Shown here in pieces: positions 26,279 to 35,935 of a stretch of DNA of 64,000 bases; position 1 is the first letter of the stretch, and the number at the start of each line of letters is the position of its first letter. The notes beneath the pieces are model-generated. The model searched no databases. It was not told the origin of the DNA and saw nothing but the letters and a program-made list of their open reading frames with translations. The stretch lies in contig JAMCPX010000008.1 of NCBI GenBank assembly GCA_023382265.1, forward strand, positions 20,274-84,273. The letters run 5' to 3'. The stretch is from Deltaproteobacteria bacterium. Its GTDB lineage: Bacteria > JAMCPX01. A program made the translations under genes and the position numbers.

Positions 26279-27778
26279 ATGCAAATGGAGAATAAGTCTA
26301 TAATCATTATCGGCGGCGGGCTTGCCGGGCTTTCAGCAGGCTGTTATGCACTTATGAACGGATACGATGTGCAGATCTATGAACACGCTGCAATTCCAGG
26401 CGGTGTATGTACATCATGGAAAACCGGCAATTATCTGATTGATGGTTGCATACACTGGCTTGCTGGGCACAGACCAGGTGCATCTGTTTATGAGATATAC
26501 AGAGAACTCGGCATTGTGGATACAGCAAAATTCCTTAATGTAAAATCGTATATAAATTTTGTTGATGCAAAAACGGGCAAACATTTTGAGCTTACCTCGG
26601 ATTATGAAAATGTGAAAAGTCAGCTGATACGCATATCTCCCGAGGATAAAGGTACAATAGAAAAATTCCTTCAGGCGTGTCTTGTAATGGCTGAGCTGCA
26701 AATGCCCACAGGCGGTTCTTCTGAAAAGAAAAAACTGCTCTATAGACTGGCAGAACTCCGGAAGAAGGGAAAAATATTAAAATATTTCTTTAAGTACAAT
26801 CTGTCGCTGAAGGATTATGCTAAAAAAATAAAAAATAAATGGGTTAAGGACATTATGGTAAACCTGTTCCTGCAGGATATGACTACATTATTCTCAATGC
26901 TGATGCTTGGATACCTCTTTAACAATCAGCTCGGCATGGTTGAGGGAGGGTCTATCAGGTTTGTCCTTCCAATAGAGAAACGGTTCAAGAAGCTCGGGGG
27001 TAAGATCACATACAATATGGCGGTAGATAAAATCCTCGTGGAGAACGATGCTGCTGTAGGCGTAAAGCTCTCCGATGGCTCTGTGCACAAATCAGATATT
27101 GTGATTTCCGCTGCGGATCTGCACTCAACGCTTTTTGATATGCTTGACGGGAAATATGTTGGAAAGAGATTTGAATACATGTTTAAAAACTGGAAGATGT
27201 TCAGCCCGCTTATGCTCATAAGTTTCGGAGTAACTGGTGATATAAAAAGGTATCCGCCCGTTAATGTTTTTTTCCTGAAAGAACCGTTTAAAATCGGGAA
27301 TACCGGAATAGACAGGCTTCTTGTCCGTGATTACAGCTATGATAAAGTAATGAATCCTGGAGATAAAACGGTTATTCAGGCTGAGATTGAGACAGAGTAT
27401 GATTATTGGATGGAGCTAAGAAAAAACAAAGAAGAATATTATAAGGAAAAAGATAATGTTGCTCAGAACATCCTTAATAAGCTTGAAGAATTTTATCCCG
27501 GCATAAAATCAAAGGTTGAGATGATCGATGTTGTAACGCCCTGCACATTCCTAAGATATACACGCAATTACAGGGGTGCGTTTGAGGGCTGGCTTATGAC
27601 TGGTGAAACCCTTAGGATGCCTGTCCCTAAAACGCTGAATGGCTTGAAAAACTTCTATCTGACAGGACAGTGGGTGGAGCCCGGCGGAGGTGTGCCGACT
27701 GCAGTCGCCTCCGGCAGACGCATTATCAGAAATATTTGTTACGACGCTAAAAGGGAATTTGTAACAAAACTGCCTTAG
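26279..27778 (+). CDS. Phytoene desaturase/retinol saturase-like FAD oxidoreductase
   Basis: A 499-residue flavoprotein. The FAD fingerprint I-I-G-G-G-L-A-G-L-S-A-G is at about 11-22, then a conserved P-G-G-V-C-T-S-W and a family-typical C-terminal segment G-Q-W-V-E-P-G-G-G-V-P-T-A-V-A-S-G-R. Enzymes of this group desaturate or saturate polyenes such as carotenoids and retinol; many bacterial members have unknown substrates. No carotenoid synthase gene is adjacent. The glycosyltransferase and SDR genes that follow are on the other strand. An ATG two codons later is a possible alternative start. Confidence 0.8.
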   Translation: MQMENKSIIIIGGGLAGLSAGCYALMNGYDVQIYEHAAIPGGVCTSWKTGNYLIDGCIHWLAGHRPGASVYEIYRELGIVDTAKFLNVKSYINFVDAKTGKHFELTSDYENVKSQLIRISPEDKGTIEKFLQACLVMAELQMPTGGSSEKKKLLYRLAELRKKGKILKYFFKYNLSLKDYAKKIKNKWVKDIMVNLFLQDMTTLFSMLMLGYLFNNQLGMVEGGSIRFVLPIEKRFKKLGGKITYNMAVDKILVENDAAVGVKLSDGSVHKSDIVISAADLHSTLFDMLDGKYVGKRFEYMFKNWKMFSPLMLISFGVTGDIKRYPPVNVFFLKEPFKIGNTGIDRLLVRDYSYDKVMNPGDKTVIQAEIETEYDYWMELRKNKEEYYKEKDNVAQNILNKLEEFYPGIKSKVEMIDVVTPCTFLRYTRNYRGAFEGWLMTGETLRMPVPKTLNGLKNFYLTGQWVEPGGGVPTAVASGRRIIRNICYDAKREFVTKLP

Positions 27779-27826
27779 GTCCTTTTCTTCTCCTTTAGTC
27801 CGGGAATGGCCTTCGGTTCTAACATA

Positions 27827-29275
27827 TCACCTTGTCATCCAGGATTTACTTCTCAATGTAAGGAATGCATAAGGAAATATCCATTGCAGCAAGAATATGG
27901 AGAAATACGAATATAGTACGCCATAAATGAAATCGGAATCCTTCTCTGACCGCAGATAATATATTGTATAAATAAGTGATATTACTCCCACAACAGCAAG
28001 GTATCTAAATACATTCATTGGATAAAAAATAAGATGTATAAATAAAAATACAATAGCATAATACTGGAAAGGATATCTCATATTGACAATAAAAAAATTC
28101 AATACTGGAAGAAATCTATTTTTTTCTCTGTATTTCTTAAAAATAAAAGTTGACAATATTATTGATTCTCTTATATTGCTTCTTTCCCATCTTATATACA
28201 TTTTTGCGAGTTTACTATACGTGTCAGGTACCATTGTATAAATAACAGCATTGTTCTGATAAACGGTGTAATACCCTTTATGCAATATCATGTTTGTAAG
28301 TGCCCTATCCTCTCCGTAGGTACATACAGCATTTAAAAATCGTTCGTTAAGCCATTGCTCCATAACCTGCTTAACAGCGCTACCGGAATAAGCAGAGAAT
28401 GCCCCGGGACAACACAATACTGCACCATAAGTTGATTGGCATGCCCTTGTAAAATCGAACGAAAGTATGTAGCTTACACCAAGCATCCTTGGAATCAAAC
28501 CTCGATCTTTATTTAATACCTTTACATTTCCTGCAACCGCACCTATGCGTTTGTCCTTGGCAAATGGCGTTACAATGTCTTGTATTGCCCATTTTCTTAT
28601 AACACTATCTGAATCCATCGTTATGAAGATACTGCCCTTTGCATTAACAAATCCATTGTATAACCCATGCCTTTTCCCCATGTTTTTTGGATGTTTTATC
28701 AGTTTTACAGTATCAGGATACCGTGCTTTAGCTTTTTGCATATAAAGATATGTATCATCTTTTGAGCCGTCATCTATACATATTACCTCAAGCTTATTTA
28801 AAGGATATCCTGACTCAATGGCTGAGACAATTGATTTTTCTACAAATGCGCCTTCATTGTATGCGGGGATTATAACACTTACAGACGGTAATGGTTCATT
28901 TTTAAGTATATATGGTTTATACCTTAGCCATAAAAGTGTTCTAAAAACTAAATATAAAGAAGTTATTGTGGCATATATAATAGATGCATACATAAAAAAT
29001 ATAAAAATCTTACCCTGCGCGATTGTCGTGTCCCATAATCTAACAAAAGATCCATAATAAATAGATGCTATTACAAATACCATTACTATACTAAATATAC
29101 CGGCTTTCAAAACAACATCAAAAAACTTAACCTTTAAAGATCGAGGCATTTTATTAATTTTAAGAATGTTCTCTACTGACGGGTTATTAGATTCCTGCGT
29201 ATCTTTTAGATTTTCTTTTGTTGCATCTTCATCATGCATAATCTGTTCTTTTATATCAATGTCTTGTAAAAGCAA
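27827..29275 (-). CDS. Membrane-bound family 2 glycosyltransferase
   Basis: A 482-residue processive-type GT2 enzyme. A helix lies near 52-70 and another near 90-110. The catalytic domain has S-V-I-I-P-A-Y-N-E, C-I-D-D-G-S, the metal-binding D-S-D, G-E-D-R and I-R-W-E-R-S (equivalent to Q/RxxRW). C-terminal helices follow from about 390. This order resembles NodC and hyaluronan or poly-N-acetylglucosamine synthases, which polymerise a sugar while extruding it. The product is unknown, and no export or deacetylase genes are adjacent. Confidence 0.85.
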   Translation of the reverse strand: MLLQDIDIKEQIMHDEDATKENLKDTQESNNPSVENILKINKMPRSLKVKFFDVVLKAGIFSIVMVFVIASIYYGSFVRLWDTTIAQGKIFIFFMYASIIYATITSLYLVFRTLLWLRYKPYILKNEPLPSVSVIIPAYNEGAFVEKSIVSAIESGYPLNKLEVICIDDGSKDDTYLYMQKAKARYPDTVKLIKHPKNMGKRHGLYNGFVNAKGSIFITMDSDSVIRKWAIQDIVTPFAKDKRIGAVAGNVKVLNKDRGLIPRMLGVSYILSFDFTRACQSTYGAVLCCPGAFSAYSGSAVKQVMEQWLNERFLNAVCTYGEDRALTNMILHKGYYTVYQNNAVIYTMVPDTYSKLAKMYIRWERSNIRESIILSTFIFKKYREKNRFLPVLNFFIVNMRYPFQYYAIVFLFIHLIFYPMNVFRYLAVVGVISLIYTIYYLRSEKDSDFIYGVLYSYFSIFLLQWIFPYAFLTLRSKSWMTR

Positions 29276-29511
29276 GCTTTAAAATAGAAACAAAATAACA
29301 TAAAAATCCGCGCAGCATAACTAACCCGGTCTTTATGGAGTAGGACACAGTATATGTTAATCAGAGAATGTATTTAAAAAATTGAATATGCATATTTTCC
29401 TATCACGTATTTTGGGTTGAACGGCTTATACATAGGTACGTATGGTGCGGACCGAACGTGATCGTTACTGTCGTATTAATAAGGTTTATAATGTAAGTGT
29501 CTCTAAAATAT

Positions 29512-30588
29512 TCATACCAGCCATTTGTGTTCTCTATACCAGTCTACAGTAGTCTTCATACCTTCTCTGAACAATGGATACTTGAATTTATAACCGAGTT
29601 CCTTGAGTTCTGAGGTATCATAGATGTGATCACCCTTGAAGTAGCCAAGCCAGTCTTTATCAAATCTTGGTCTCAATGCCTGTTCTATGCCATATTTTGA
29701 ACAGAGCCATGACCAATGTTTATAAATCCTATCGTTTATGCGCTTGAACAAAAAATCTGGAACATGCATCGAAAAGCCAATGACTATATCCCATAATCTC
29801 TGTGATATCTTAAAAGATTTGCCATATTCAAAATTCAGTGCATCTGCAAGACTTTTACAGAACTCCTCAATGTTAACCGGCGATTCATCTGCTATATTAA
29901 ACACTTTGTCTTTAACTCTATCCGGATGTTGTGCTATACACAGTACAGCCTCAACAACATCATCAACATGAACATGATGGTTCTTGTATGAACCAATTAT
30001 CAGAGGCAATTTTCTTTTCTTTATGCCAATTAATTCAAGGATGGATAGAAACATTGCATGTCCGTATCTGCTTCCAGGTCCATAAACAAGGGTCGGTCTT
30101 ACAGCAGAGGCACATACAGCTTTACCTTTCATAAGACTCCAGAATAACTGTTCGCCTTCCCATTTTGTTTTTTCATAATTATTTCTTGGATTCTTTGGTG
30201 AATCAGATTTGCACGGGACTTCGGCAGGCCTGCCATACACGCCTACGGTTGAAAAATGGATATACTGTTCCACATCGTGCATCAACGAGGCTTCAGCAAG
30301 GTTTCTTACGCCGTCCACATTTGCCGATCTCATAACAGAAATGGGTGCAGCAAGATCAAAAACCGCACCGGCAGCTATAACAGTATCAACCCCTGCTACC
30401 GCCTTCGATATTGCATCCTTATCCTCAAGCCTGGCAATCACAGGCTCTGCCCCAAAATTAATCGGTTCTTTTAAAGGCTCCGGCGATATGTCCATTGCCC
30501 TTACAGAAAATCCGGCCTCTACAAAAGCCTTTGCGAGTTTTTTACCTATAAACCCACCAGCCCCTGTTATTAAAATTCTCTTTGTCAT
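29512..30588 (-). CDS. Extended SDR protein (NAD-dependent epimerase/3-beta-HSD-like)
   Basis: A 358-residue Rossmann-fold protein with the NAD motif T-G-A-G-G-F-I-G at about 8-15, the catalytic pair as Y-x-x-x-K in N-Y-E-K-T-K-W-E near 138-145 and S-T-V-G-V-Y-G near 112-118. It resembles sugar epimerases and sterol-type dehydrogenases (3-beta-HSD family). It is paralogous to the SDR encoded at 31073-32149, and a small membrane protein gene lies between them. The shared operon suggests successive steps on one substrate, which cannot be named. Confidence 0.8.
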   Translation of the reverse strand: MTKRILITGAGGFIGKKLAKAFVEAGFSVRAMDISPEPLKEPINFGAEPVIARLEDKDAISKAVAGVDTVIAAGAVFDLAAPISVMRSANVDGVRNLAEASLMHDVEQYIHFSTVGVYGRPAEVPCKSDSPKNPRNNYEKTKWEGEQLFWSLMKGKAVCASAVRPTLVYGPGSRYGHAMFLSILELIGIKKRKLPLIIGSYKNHHVHVDDVVEAVLCIAQHPDRVKDKVFNIADESPVNIEEFCKSLADALNFEYGKSFKISQRLWDIVIGFSMHVPDFLFKRINDRIYKHWSWLCSKYGIEQALRPRFDKDWLGYFKGDHIYDTSELKELGYKFKYPLFREGMKTTVDWYREHKWLV

Positions 30589-30680
30589 ACATCATCCCCT
30601 CTTCTTATTGTGTACTTAATGCACCTTTATCAAATATAACCTTATTAACGACCGATAAAAATCCTTTATATGAATTTATT

Positions 30681-31082
30681 CTATATTTTATCTTCAGTAC
30701 CCTCTACCGACCATGCCGGTTTAAATGGTTCGGTCTTATCGCTTAATGTAAGAGGCCAGAGTAATCCCCCTTGAGTTTTTGATCTGCCGAACAAACCAAA
30801 TATTCTTTCACCGCCCCAGATAAACCACAGCGGGTATGAAAGCACATAGAATATGCCGATAGTGGTATTAACATAAACAACCATATGCTGCGTGAACCAT
30901 GGCTCGATGATATGCAGGTTGGACAAAATCACATTAAGCCAGCTTATTAAGAGCAGAGATAATCCTGTAAAAGTATAGGCATCAGGGTGTCTCTCGCGCA
31001 GGTATTTTGCATAGACGTAAGCTGAAATTGAGCCCGCAATGATCATAAATGGAACATCAAGTATAAATAATCTCATAACCAT
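30681..31082 (-). CDS. Small integral membrane protein between two SDR genes
   Basis: A 133-residue protein with three hydrophobic segments (about 5-25, 38-60 and 70-95) and a polar C-terminal tail of about 35 residues. Its start overlaps the end of the upstream SDR gene by 10 bases, so translation is probably coupled. No family was recognised. It may anchor or complement the two dehydrogenases at the membrane. Confidence 0.65.
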   Translation of the reverse strand: MVMRLFILDVPFMIIAGSISAYVYAKYLRERHPDAYTFTGLSLLLISWLNVILSNLHIIEPWFTQHMVVYVNTTIGIFYVLSYPLWFIWGGERIFGLFGRSKTQGGLLWPLTLSDKTEPFKPAWSVEGTEDKI

Positions 31083-32149
31083 CCCCTTTCCTTACACCAT
31101 GTTATATAATCCCACAGCCCCTTTTTGGGGTCCTGATATGCAAATTTAAACCCGAGTTTTTTTATCTTCTCATTTGAAAACCAGTACTGATGCGTCATGT
31201 ACTCCACCATTGGCACGTCCACCTTTGGCCTTTTCCCTTTACTCCTTGCATGGGCATCAATACCTTTTATGAGTTTCAATCCTATCCTTGCTAAACCTTT
31301 ATACATGGGCCACCACACTGGTATCCTGATCACCTTTTCCATGCCGAGAGCTCTATAAATAAATTCTATCATCTCTGTCTGACTTATACTATCGCTAAGT
31401 ACATTGTATGCTTGACCAATAGACTCGGGCTTTTCTGCTGTGAACAATGCGGCATTGACAAGGTCCTTTACATGGACCGATGGGAACATGAGCGTGTGTT
31501 TCTTAGGAAACCATGATATAACAAAACCTGTGCCCATCTTCTCTACGCCGTAAAGTATATGGTATACACCGTACCTGTGTCTTGGACCATATATAGGGGC
31601 AGGCCTGAGTACGGTCAATGGCAGTTTTTTAGTTTTGTACAGATCCCATAACAGTATTTCCTGTTCTGTTTTTGATTTAGAGTACAGATTAGGAGGGTTA
31701 TAGGGCTCATCCTCATCACCAGGTAGTTTTTTTGTTTCCCCATATACCCCGTCGGTACTCCAATGTATAAACCTCCTTACATTATTGGATAATGCAAGTT
31801 CTGCAAGGTTACGTACCCCGTTTACATTTACATTATAAAGCACATCCCATGTAGCAAAATAATCATACAGTGATGCAATATGAAACACGGCATCATATAC
31901 CTTCCCTTTAAAAAGAGGCTCTAGTGTATTTTTTTTCGTGAGATCCGCGGCTATGAATTCAACACCAAGTCGTGAAATATATTCTTCGTAATGAACAGGA
32001 TGCAGGTCCCCTTCTTCACAATAATACTGGGCATGTTCTGCTTTTTTAAGATCCGTTGCAATTACATTCCAACCACTCTCTTTTAGAAGTTCCACCATGT
32101 GTGTACCTGTAAACCCACATGCCCCAGTAACAAGAGCTAACTTTGACAT
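31073..32149 (-). CDS. Extended SDR protein (NAD-dependent epimerase/dehydratase family)
   Basis: A 358-residue Rossmann enzyme with T-G-A-C-G-F-T-G-T-H at about 8-17, the S-T-D-G-V-Y-G active-site segment near 130 and Y-S-K-S-K carrying the catalytic Tyr/Lys near 155. It is first in a three-gene unit with the small membrane protein and the second SDR. Sugar epimerase or 3-beta-hydroxysteroid-dehydrogenase-like chemistry is possible; the sequence alone does not decide. A clear GGAGGGC precedes the ATG. Confidence 0.8.
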   Translation of the reverse strand: MSKLALVTGACGFTGTHMVELLKESGWNVIATDLKKAEHAQYYCEEGDLHPVHYEEYISRLGVEFIAADLTKKNTLEPLFKGKVYDAVFHIASLYDYFATWDVLYNVNVNGVRNLAELALSNNVRRFIHWSTDGVYGETKKLPGDEDEPYNPPNLYSKSKTEQEILLWDLYKTKKLPLTVLRPAPIYGPRHRYGVYHILYGVEKMGTGFVISWFPKKHTLMFPSVHVKDLVNAALFTAEKPESIGQAYNVLSDSISQTEMIEFIYRALGMEKVIRIPVWWPMYKGLARIGLKLIKGIDAHARSKGKRPKVDVPMVEYMTHQYWFSNEKIKKLGFKFAYQDPKKGLWDYITWCKERGWL

Positions 32150-32268
32150 AACGCCCTCCTAAATATTTTTGACATTTTTATCAATAATATTTAAAACTTA
32201 ATATGTCAAGTTCTTGCTGTCTATTTTCCCTGCTGTTACAAGATGCTATACTTTAATTCCCGAATCTG

Positions 32269-32991
32269 TCATTTCATAATACTTTCAGGATTAATCATCT
32301 GTAACAGTTTAACAAGTTCTGCAATATGCAGCTGGCCGGGTGCAGTTGATCTTCTCATATGTGTGTACGCGATGAGAGATCCAAATAAGGGATTTATGAC
32401 CCTTGAGATACCTCCGAACCTACCCATTGAAATGGTAATAATGTTTTCTGTCTTATGACCTATTGTAAAGCCCAATAACCTTGCAACGTCATCCTTGTTC
32501 TTTGCATACAAAGCAAGCTTTATTATATCTGCCGATGTATCTTTCCCCTTTGCTAAAACTATTTCTAAAAATGCATTATCTGGCGTTTCTTTAAAATTAT
32601 GATAAGACCCTATAATTATCTTTTTATACACTTTACCGAGCTTTACAATTTCACGGGATATCCTGGAATTGATTTCTATATCAATCGCATCTGCATACGG
32701 AATAATGTTTTTGAATAATCTGTACCTTTCATAATCGCGTATTTTTATTTTTCCGCCTTCTTCGCCTGTTCTTATCGTCACTATTACAGGCTTGCCCGTT
32801 TTTTGTTTTACCCTTTCATATACATTTAAGACATGAGCAGGGGATATGTTTTTAAACATATCAACCCTTAACTCAATCATATCGGCAAGAGAAAGCAGAT
32901 TACTTCGCAAATTGTTTATATCCCTGTCGGTCAATGAAACAGCAACAACAGGCTTTGTACCTAGTTTTATATTCCCTATTCTCAGGTTCAT
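32269..32991 (-). CDS. aroD: 3-dehydroquinate dehydratase, type I
   Basis: A 240-residue shikimate-pathway enzyme. It has E-L-R-V-D-M near 40-45, the catalytic His in G-S-Y-H-N-F near 127, the Schiff-base Lys in D-I-I-K-L-A near 155, and the C-terminal substrate loop S-T-A-P-G-Q. These are the features of the class I (Schiff-base) fold. It converts 3-dehydroquinate to 3-dehydroshikimate in the cytoplasm. No other aro gene is beside it. Confidence 0.9.
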   Translation of the reverse strand: MNLRIGNIKLGTKPVVAVSLTDRDINNLRSNLLSLADMIELRVDMFKNISPAHVLNVYERVKQKTGKPVIVTIRTGEEGGKIKIRDYERYRLFKNIIPYADAIDIEINSRISREIVKLGKVYKKIIIGSYHNFKETPDNAFLEIVLAKGKDTSADIIKLALYAKNKDDVARLLGFTIGHKTENIITISMGRFGGISRVINPLFGSLIAYTHMRRSTAPGQLHIAELVKLLQMINPESIMK

Positions 32992-33183
32992 GTACGGTTT
33001 ATATCACAACATTAACATATGATAAACCGAAAACACTTTTGTACCTTCACAATTGATAATTCCCCGCGGCTTTCACGGGGACAAGTTTCGCAGGAATGAC
33101 TGCCAATAAACGTATTACTCTCTTTCTTTGCTACATCACAGCCTGCCGCGAGGTGGTTCATTTACCTTATCAAGAAAAAATGG

Positions 33184-33207
33184 AAGTGCATGTGCATTGT
33201 TGCACTT
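33184..33207. promoter_or_regulatory. Dyad operator candidate before the FadL-like genes
   Basis: AAGTGCA-N10-TGCACTT is a perfect 7+7 dyad. Its right end overlaps a TTGACA box (33206-33211), a typical position for a repressor or activator site. A weak -10 (TATCAA, 33229-33234) follows 17 bases later. Confidence 0.45.
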
Positions 33208-33244
33208 GACATATGTATTTTTATAAGTTATCAAAATATTGATT

Positions 33245-34513
33245 ATGGAATCAGGAGGGGCCGGACCCATAAAAAAGCGAATATTTTGTTTTTCTTTTTT
33301 CTTAATATCAGTACTTACCCATATAACAACATCTTACGCAAACACCGGTAGCGTTTACGGACTTGGAACAATTGCACCTGCTATGGGGAATGCGTACACA
33401 GCACACCCTGATGACCCGTCAGCATTATATTATAACCCAGCCGGGCTTGCGCTTGAAAAAAAAGATCAATTGTTAATAGGTTTAACATATTTTAGCCCTC
33501 TCATCTGGGTCAAAGGTACCTTTGGTGCAAAAAATTATATCGATAACGATAGGGTAATTGGTTTGACTGTCGGACTTGCTACCAACCTTGGCCATATGAC
33601 AGGTTACAGGCAGCTTTCACGAATTTCAACAGGATTTTTTTTGTTTACACCGCCTGATAGGGCTTACACCGTGCATGCAATCCCCACGAGTACACTTTCG
33701 TTTCCTCTATATAAAGATACCGCATCGCAATTAATGCTTTTATTCGGACTTGGCTATAGGGTATCCAGGTACCTTCAATTAGGCGCGTCCATTTTACTTG
33801 TAATGCCAGGTCAAATGACAACAAGCTATTACATAAATCCATCATCCACATCTCAATCATTAAATCCTATAGTCCTTATAAACAGATCCCTGATTATATC
33901 TGCAGCGCCAGAATTTGGCTTTATAGTAAAACCTTTAAAAAAATTTGCCTTCGGCGCCGTATACAGGCAAAAAAATAGCTCGGGTCTCCATGGCTCAACA
34001 GGTTTTATAATAAACGGACAGCCGTATATTTCAGAAATAGATTATGAAAAGGTTTTTACAACCCCTGATCAAATAGCAGGCGGGGTATCTATAACACCTG
34101 TAAATAACTTACGAATAAATGCAGACGTTACGTACAGCGTGTGGTCTGATAAATCTGTAACCGATACTCAGGGGAATTCATTTACCGCAAATGATACTAT
34201 CTCTGCATCCGTCGGTGTAGAATACAAACCAACCCAAGAATGGGCAGTCAGAGGAGGCTATACATATTCACCATCCCCATTCCCTCCGCAAACCGGTACT
34301 ACAAACTATATGGATTCAGATAAAAGCATATACTCTATCGGAGGCGGTTATAATTTTGGCTGGTTTAAAACGGGCATAAAATCATGTATAAATGTGTTTA
34401 TACAGATGCAGCAATTAAAGGAAAGAAACAACAATAGCCAACTTCTCTCCCTTGGCTATTCTGATGGAGGTGACGTATGGAGTTCGGGCATTTCAATTTC
34501 TTTTAGATTATGA
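33245..34513 (+). CDS. FadL/OMPP1-like outer-membrane protein
   Basis: A protein of about 422 residues with a signal peptide (K-K-R-I-F-C-F-S-F-F-L-I, cleaved after S-Y-A). It has the FadL-type opening G-T-I-A-P-A-M-G-N-A-Y-T-A, then D-D-P-S-A-L-Y-Y-N-P-A-G-L. The rest is alternating barrel strands. FadL barrels pass long-chain fatty acids or aromatic hydrocarbons through the outer membrane. The start is uncertain: ATG 33245 puts an AGGAGG inside the frame, which would instead favour a rare ATA or a shorter form. It overlaps the next paralogue by 4 bases (ATGA). Confidence 0.82.
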   Translation: MESGGAGPIKKRIFCFSFFLISVLTHITTSYANTGSVYGLGTIAPAMGNAYTAHPDDPSALYYNPAGLALEKKDQLLIGLTYFSPLIWVKGTFGAKNYIDNDRVIGLTVGLATNLGHMTGYRQLSRISTGFFLFTPPDRAYTVHAIPTSTLSFPLYKDTASQLMLLFGLGYRVSRYLQLGASILLVMPGQMTTSYYINPSSTSQSLNPIVLINRSLIISAAPEFGFIVKPLKKFAFGAVYRQKNSSGLHGSTGFIINGQPYISEIDYEKVFTTPDQIAGGVSITPVNNLRINADVTYSVWSDKSVTDTQGNSFTANDTISASVGVEYKPTQEWAVRGGYTYSPSPFPPQTGTTNYMDSDKSIYSIGGGYNFGWFKTGIKSCINVFIQMQQLKERNNNSQLLSLGYSDGGDVWSSGISISFRL

Positions 34514-35781
34514 ACCATAAATTCATTTTCACAATATTATTATTTACGAGTTTTTGCATATTCGCCGGGACAGCAAGGGCTGATATTGTTTCAAATTTCG
34601 GTCTTGGTTCAAATGCAATGGCAATGAGTGGCGCGTATACGGCAATCGCAGACGATTTTTCTGCATGCTATTACAATCCGGCAGGCCTTGCGTATCAAAA
34701 AACGCCTGTGCCTGGGCACATTAAAAAGGGTACCGCTCTTTATCTTGGAACAGGTTATATGTATCCACAATTATGGACTAAGGATCCGTCAACCAATCCA
34801 TCTTCTGCTAATATCGCACCGTTATCTTTTATGCAGATTGGTTTAACTCTTGGACCTTCTGCTTTGGGATTTTTACCACAAAGAAGGGTATACTTCGGCT
34901 TTGCATTTTATTTACCTACCGATGTACTGATTGGTTATACGATGCGTAACACATCTTCTGACAGGTATTTTGTATTCTATGATAACGAAAACAGGATATT
35001 CGGGTTTCTTGCAGATGCTGCGTACAGGTTCGACCGCAATGTGGCTATTGGTATTGGAGCAGACTTCCTTGCAGGTACCAATACACAAACCAACGTGAGT
35101 TTTGTTCAGTCGGGTTTTATTCATTCAGAATACAATTATATCCTGATACAGGCTGCCCCTATAGCAGGCATCATGATAAACCTTAACAACGGTGCCAAAT
35201 TAGGCTTTACGTACAGAGGGGAATTAAAATTTAACGACTACGGCAACATCAATTTGTACGCTGCGGATACTCCCATTGTCTATCAATCCTATGATTGGAT
35301 GAAATTTTTCATACCACAGCAGTTTGCCGCCGGTTTCTCTTACCATTTTACGCACAGATTGCTTGGAACCGCTGATCTGACATACATAAACTGGTCAAAC
35401 TTTGTTGATGAACAGGGGGACGGTAGGCCAGAAACAAAACTTTTTGATACAGTAGTTCCAAAAACAGGCATAAGGTACTCAATAAATGATCAACTAAACA
35501 TCTCTGCCGGATACGCATTTTTAAGAAGCCCTGTAAGGGACCAGACAGGGGTTACAAACTGGCTTGACAGTAATAAAAACCTTATATCATTAGGAACGAG
35601 TTATACCTTCGGGAAAATAGGATTCTGGCGATCCCCCATCACACTTAGTGCATACTTACAGGATACATTGTTTGAAACAAGATATACATATAAAACACAA
35701 CCGGTAAGCCGGTATCAAAATGGCTATTCTGCCGGCGGTTCTGTACTTGACTGCGGCGTTCAGATTACTTTAAGATGGTAG
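34510..35781 (+). CDS. Second FadL/OMPP1-like outer-membrane protein
   Basis: A 423-residue barrel protein with a clear signal peptide cleaved after T-A-R-A at about 24. The motif G-S-N-A-M-A-M-S-G-A-Y-T-A-I-A-D-D is followed by Y-Y-N-P-A-G-L-A, as in the preceding paralogue. The two genes are translationally coupled through ATGA and may form partner pores or cover different hydrophobic substrates. A multihaem cytochrome lipoprotein gene follows after 154 bases. Confidence 0.85.
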   Translation: MNHKFIFTILLFTSFCIFAGTARADIVSNFGLGSNAMAMSGAYTAIADDFSACYYNPAGLAYQKTPVPGHIKKGTALYLGTGYMYPQLWTKDPSTNPSSANIAPLSFMQIGLTLGPSALGFLPQRRVYFGFAFYLPTDVLIGYTMRNTSSDRYFVFYDNENRIFGFLADAAYRFDRNVAIGIGADFLAGTNTQTNVSFVQSGFIHSEYNYILIQAAPIAGIMINLNNGAKLGFTYRGELKFNDYGNINLYAADTPIVYQSYDWMKFFIPQQFAAGFSYHFTHRLLGTADLTYINWSNFVDEQGDGRPETKLFDTVVPKTGIRYSINDQLNISAGYAFLRSPVRDQTGVTNWLDSNKNLISLGTSYTFGKIGFWRSPITLSAYLQDTLFETRYTYKTQPVSRYQNGYSAGGSVLDCGVQITLRW

Positions 35782-35821
35782 TTTTTAAAGTACAGATGTC
35801 AAATCATTGCTATCAATAAAT

Positions 35822-35850
35822 GGTTAACCTCAAAAATGCATTTGAAAAAC
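35822..35850 (+). repeat. Dispersed repeat copy B
   Basis: This is the second copy of the CAAAAATGCATTTGAAAAA sequence with its upstream TTAACC, in the gap between the second FadL-like gene and the cytochrome gene. Confidence 0.4.
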
Positions 35851-35935
35851 TAAAAGAATAAAATCCTTTGCCTTAAATTTATTTTTAGTTTAATAGTCCT
35901 ATAGTTGACTTTATTTTAATAAAAAGGATGAGTAT

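Noticed and set aside
26279..27778. Assignment of the FAD enzyme as a true carotenoid phytoene desaturase (crtI)
   Set aside because: No phytoene synthase or cyclase gene is adjacent, and this family includes many non-carotenoid enzymes, so only a family-level call was kept.
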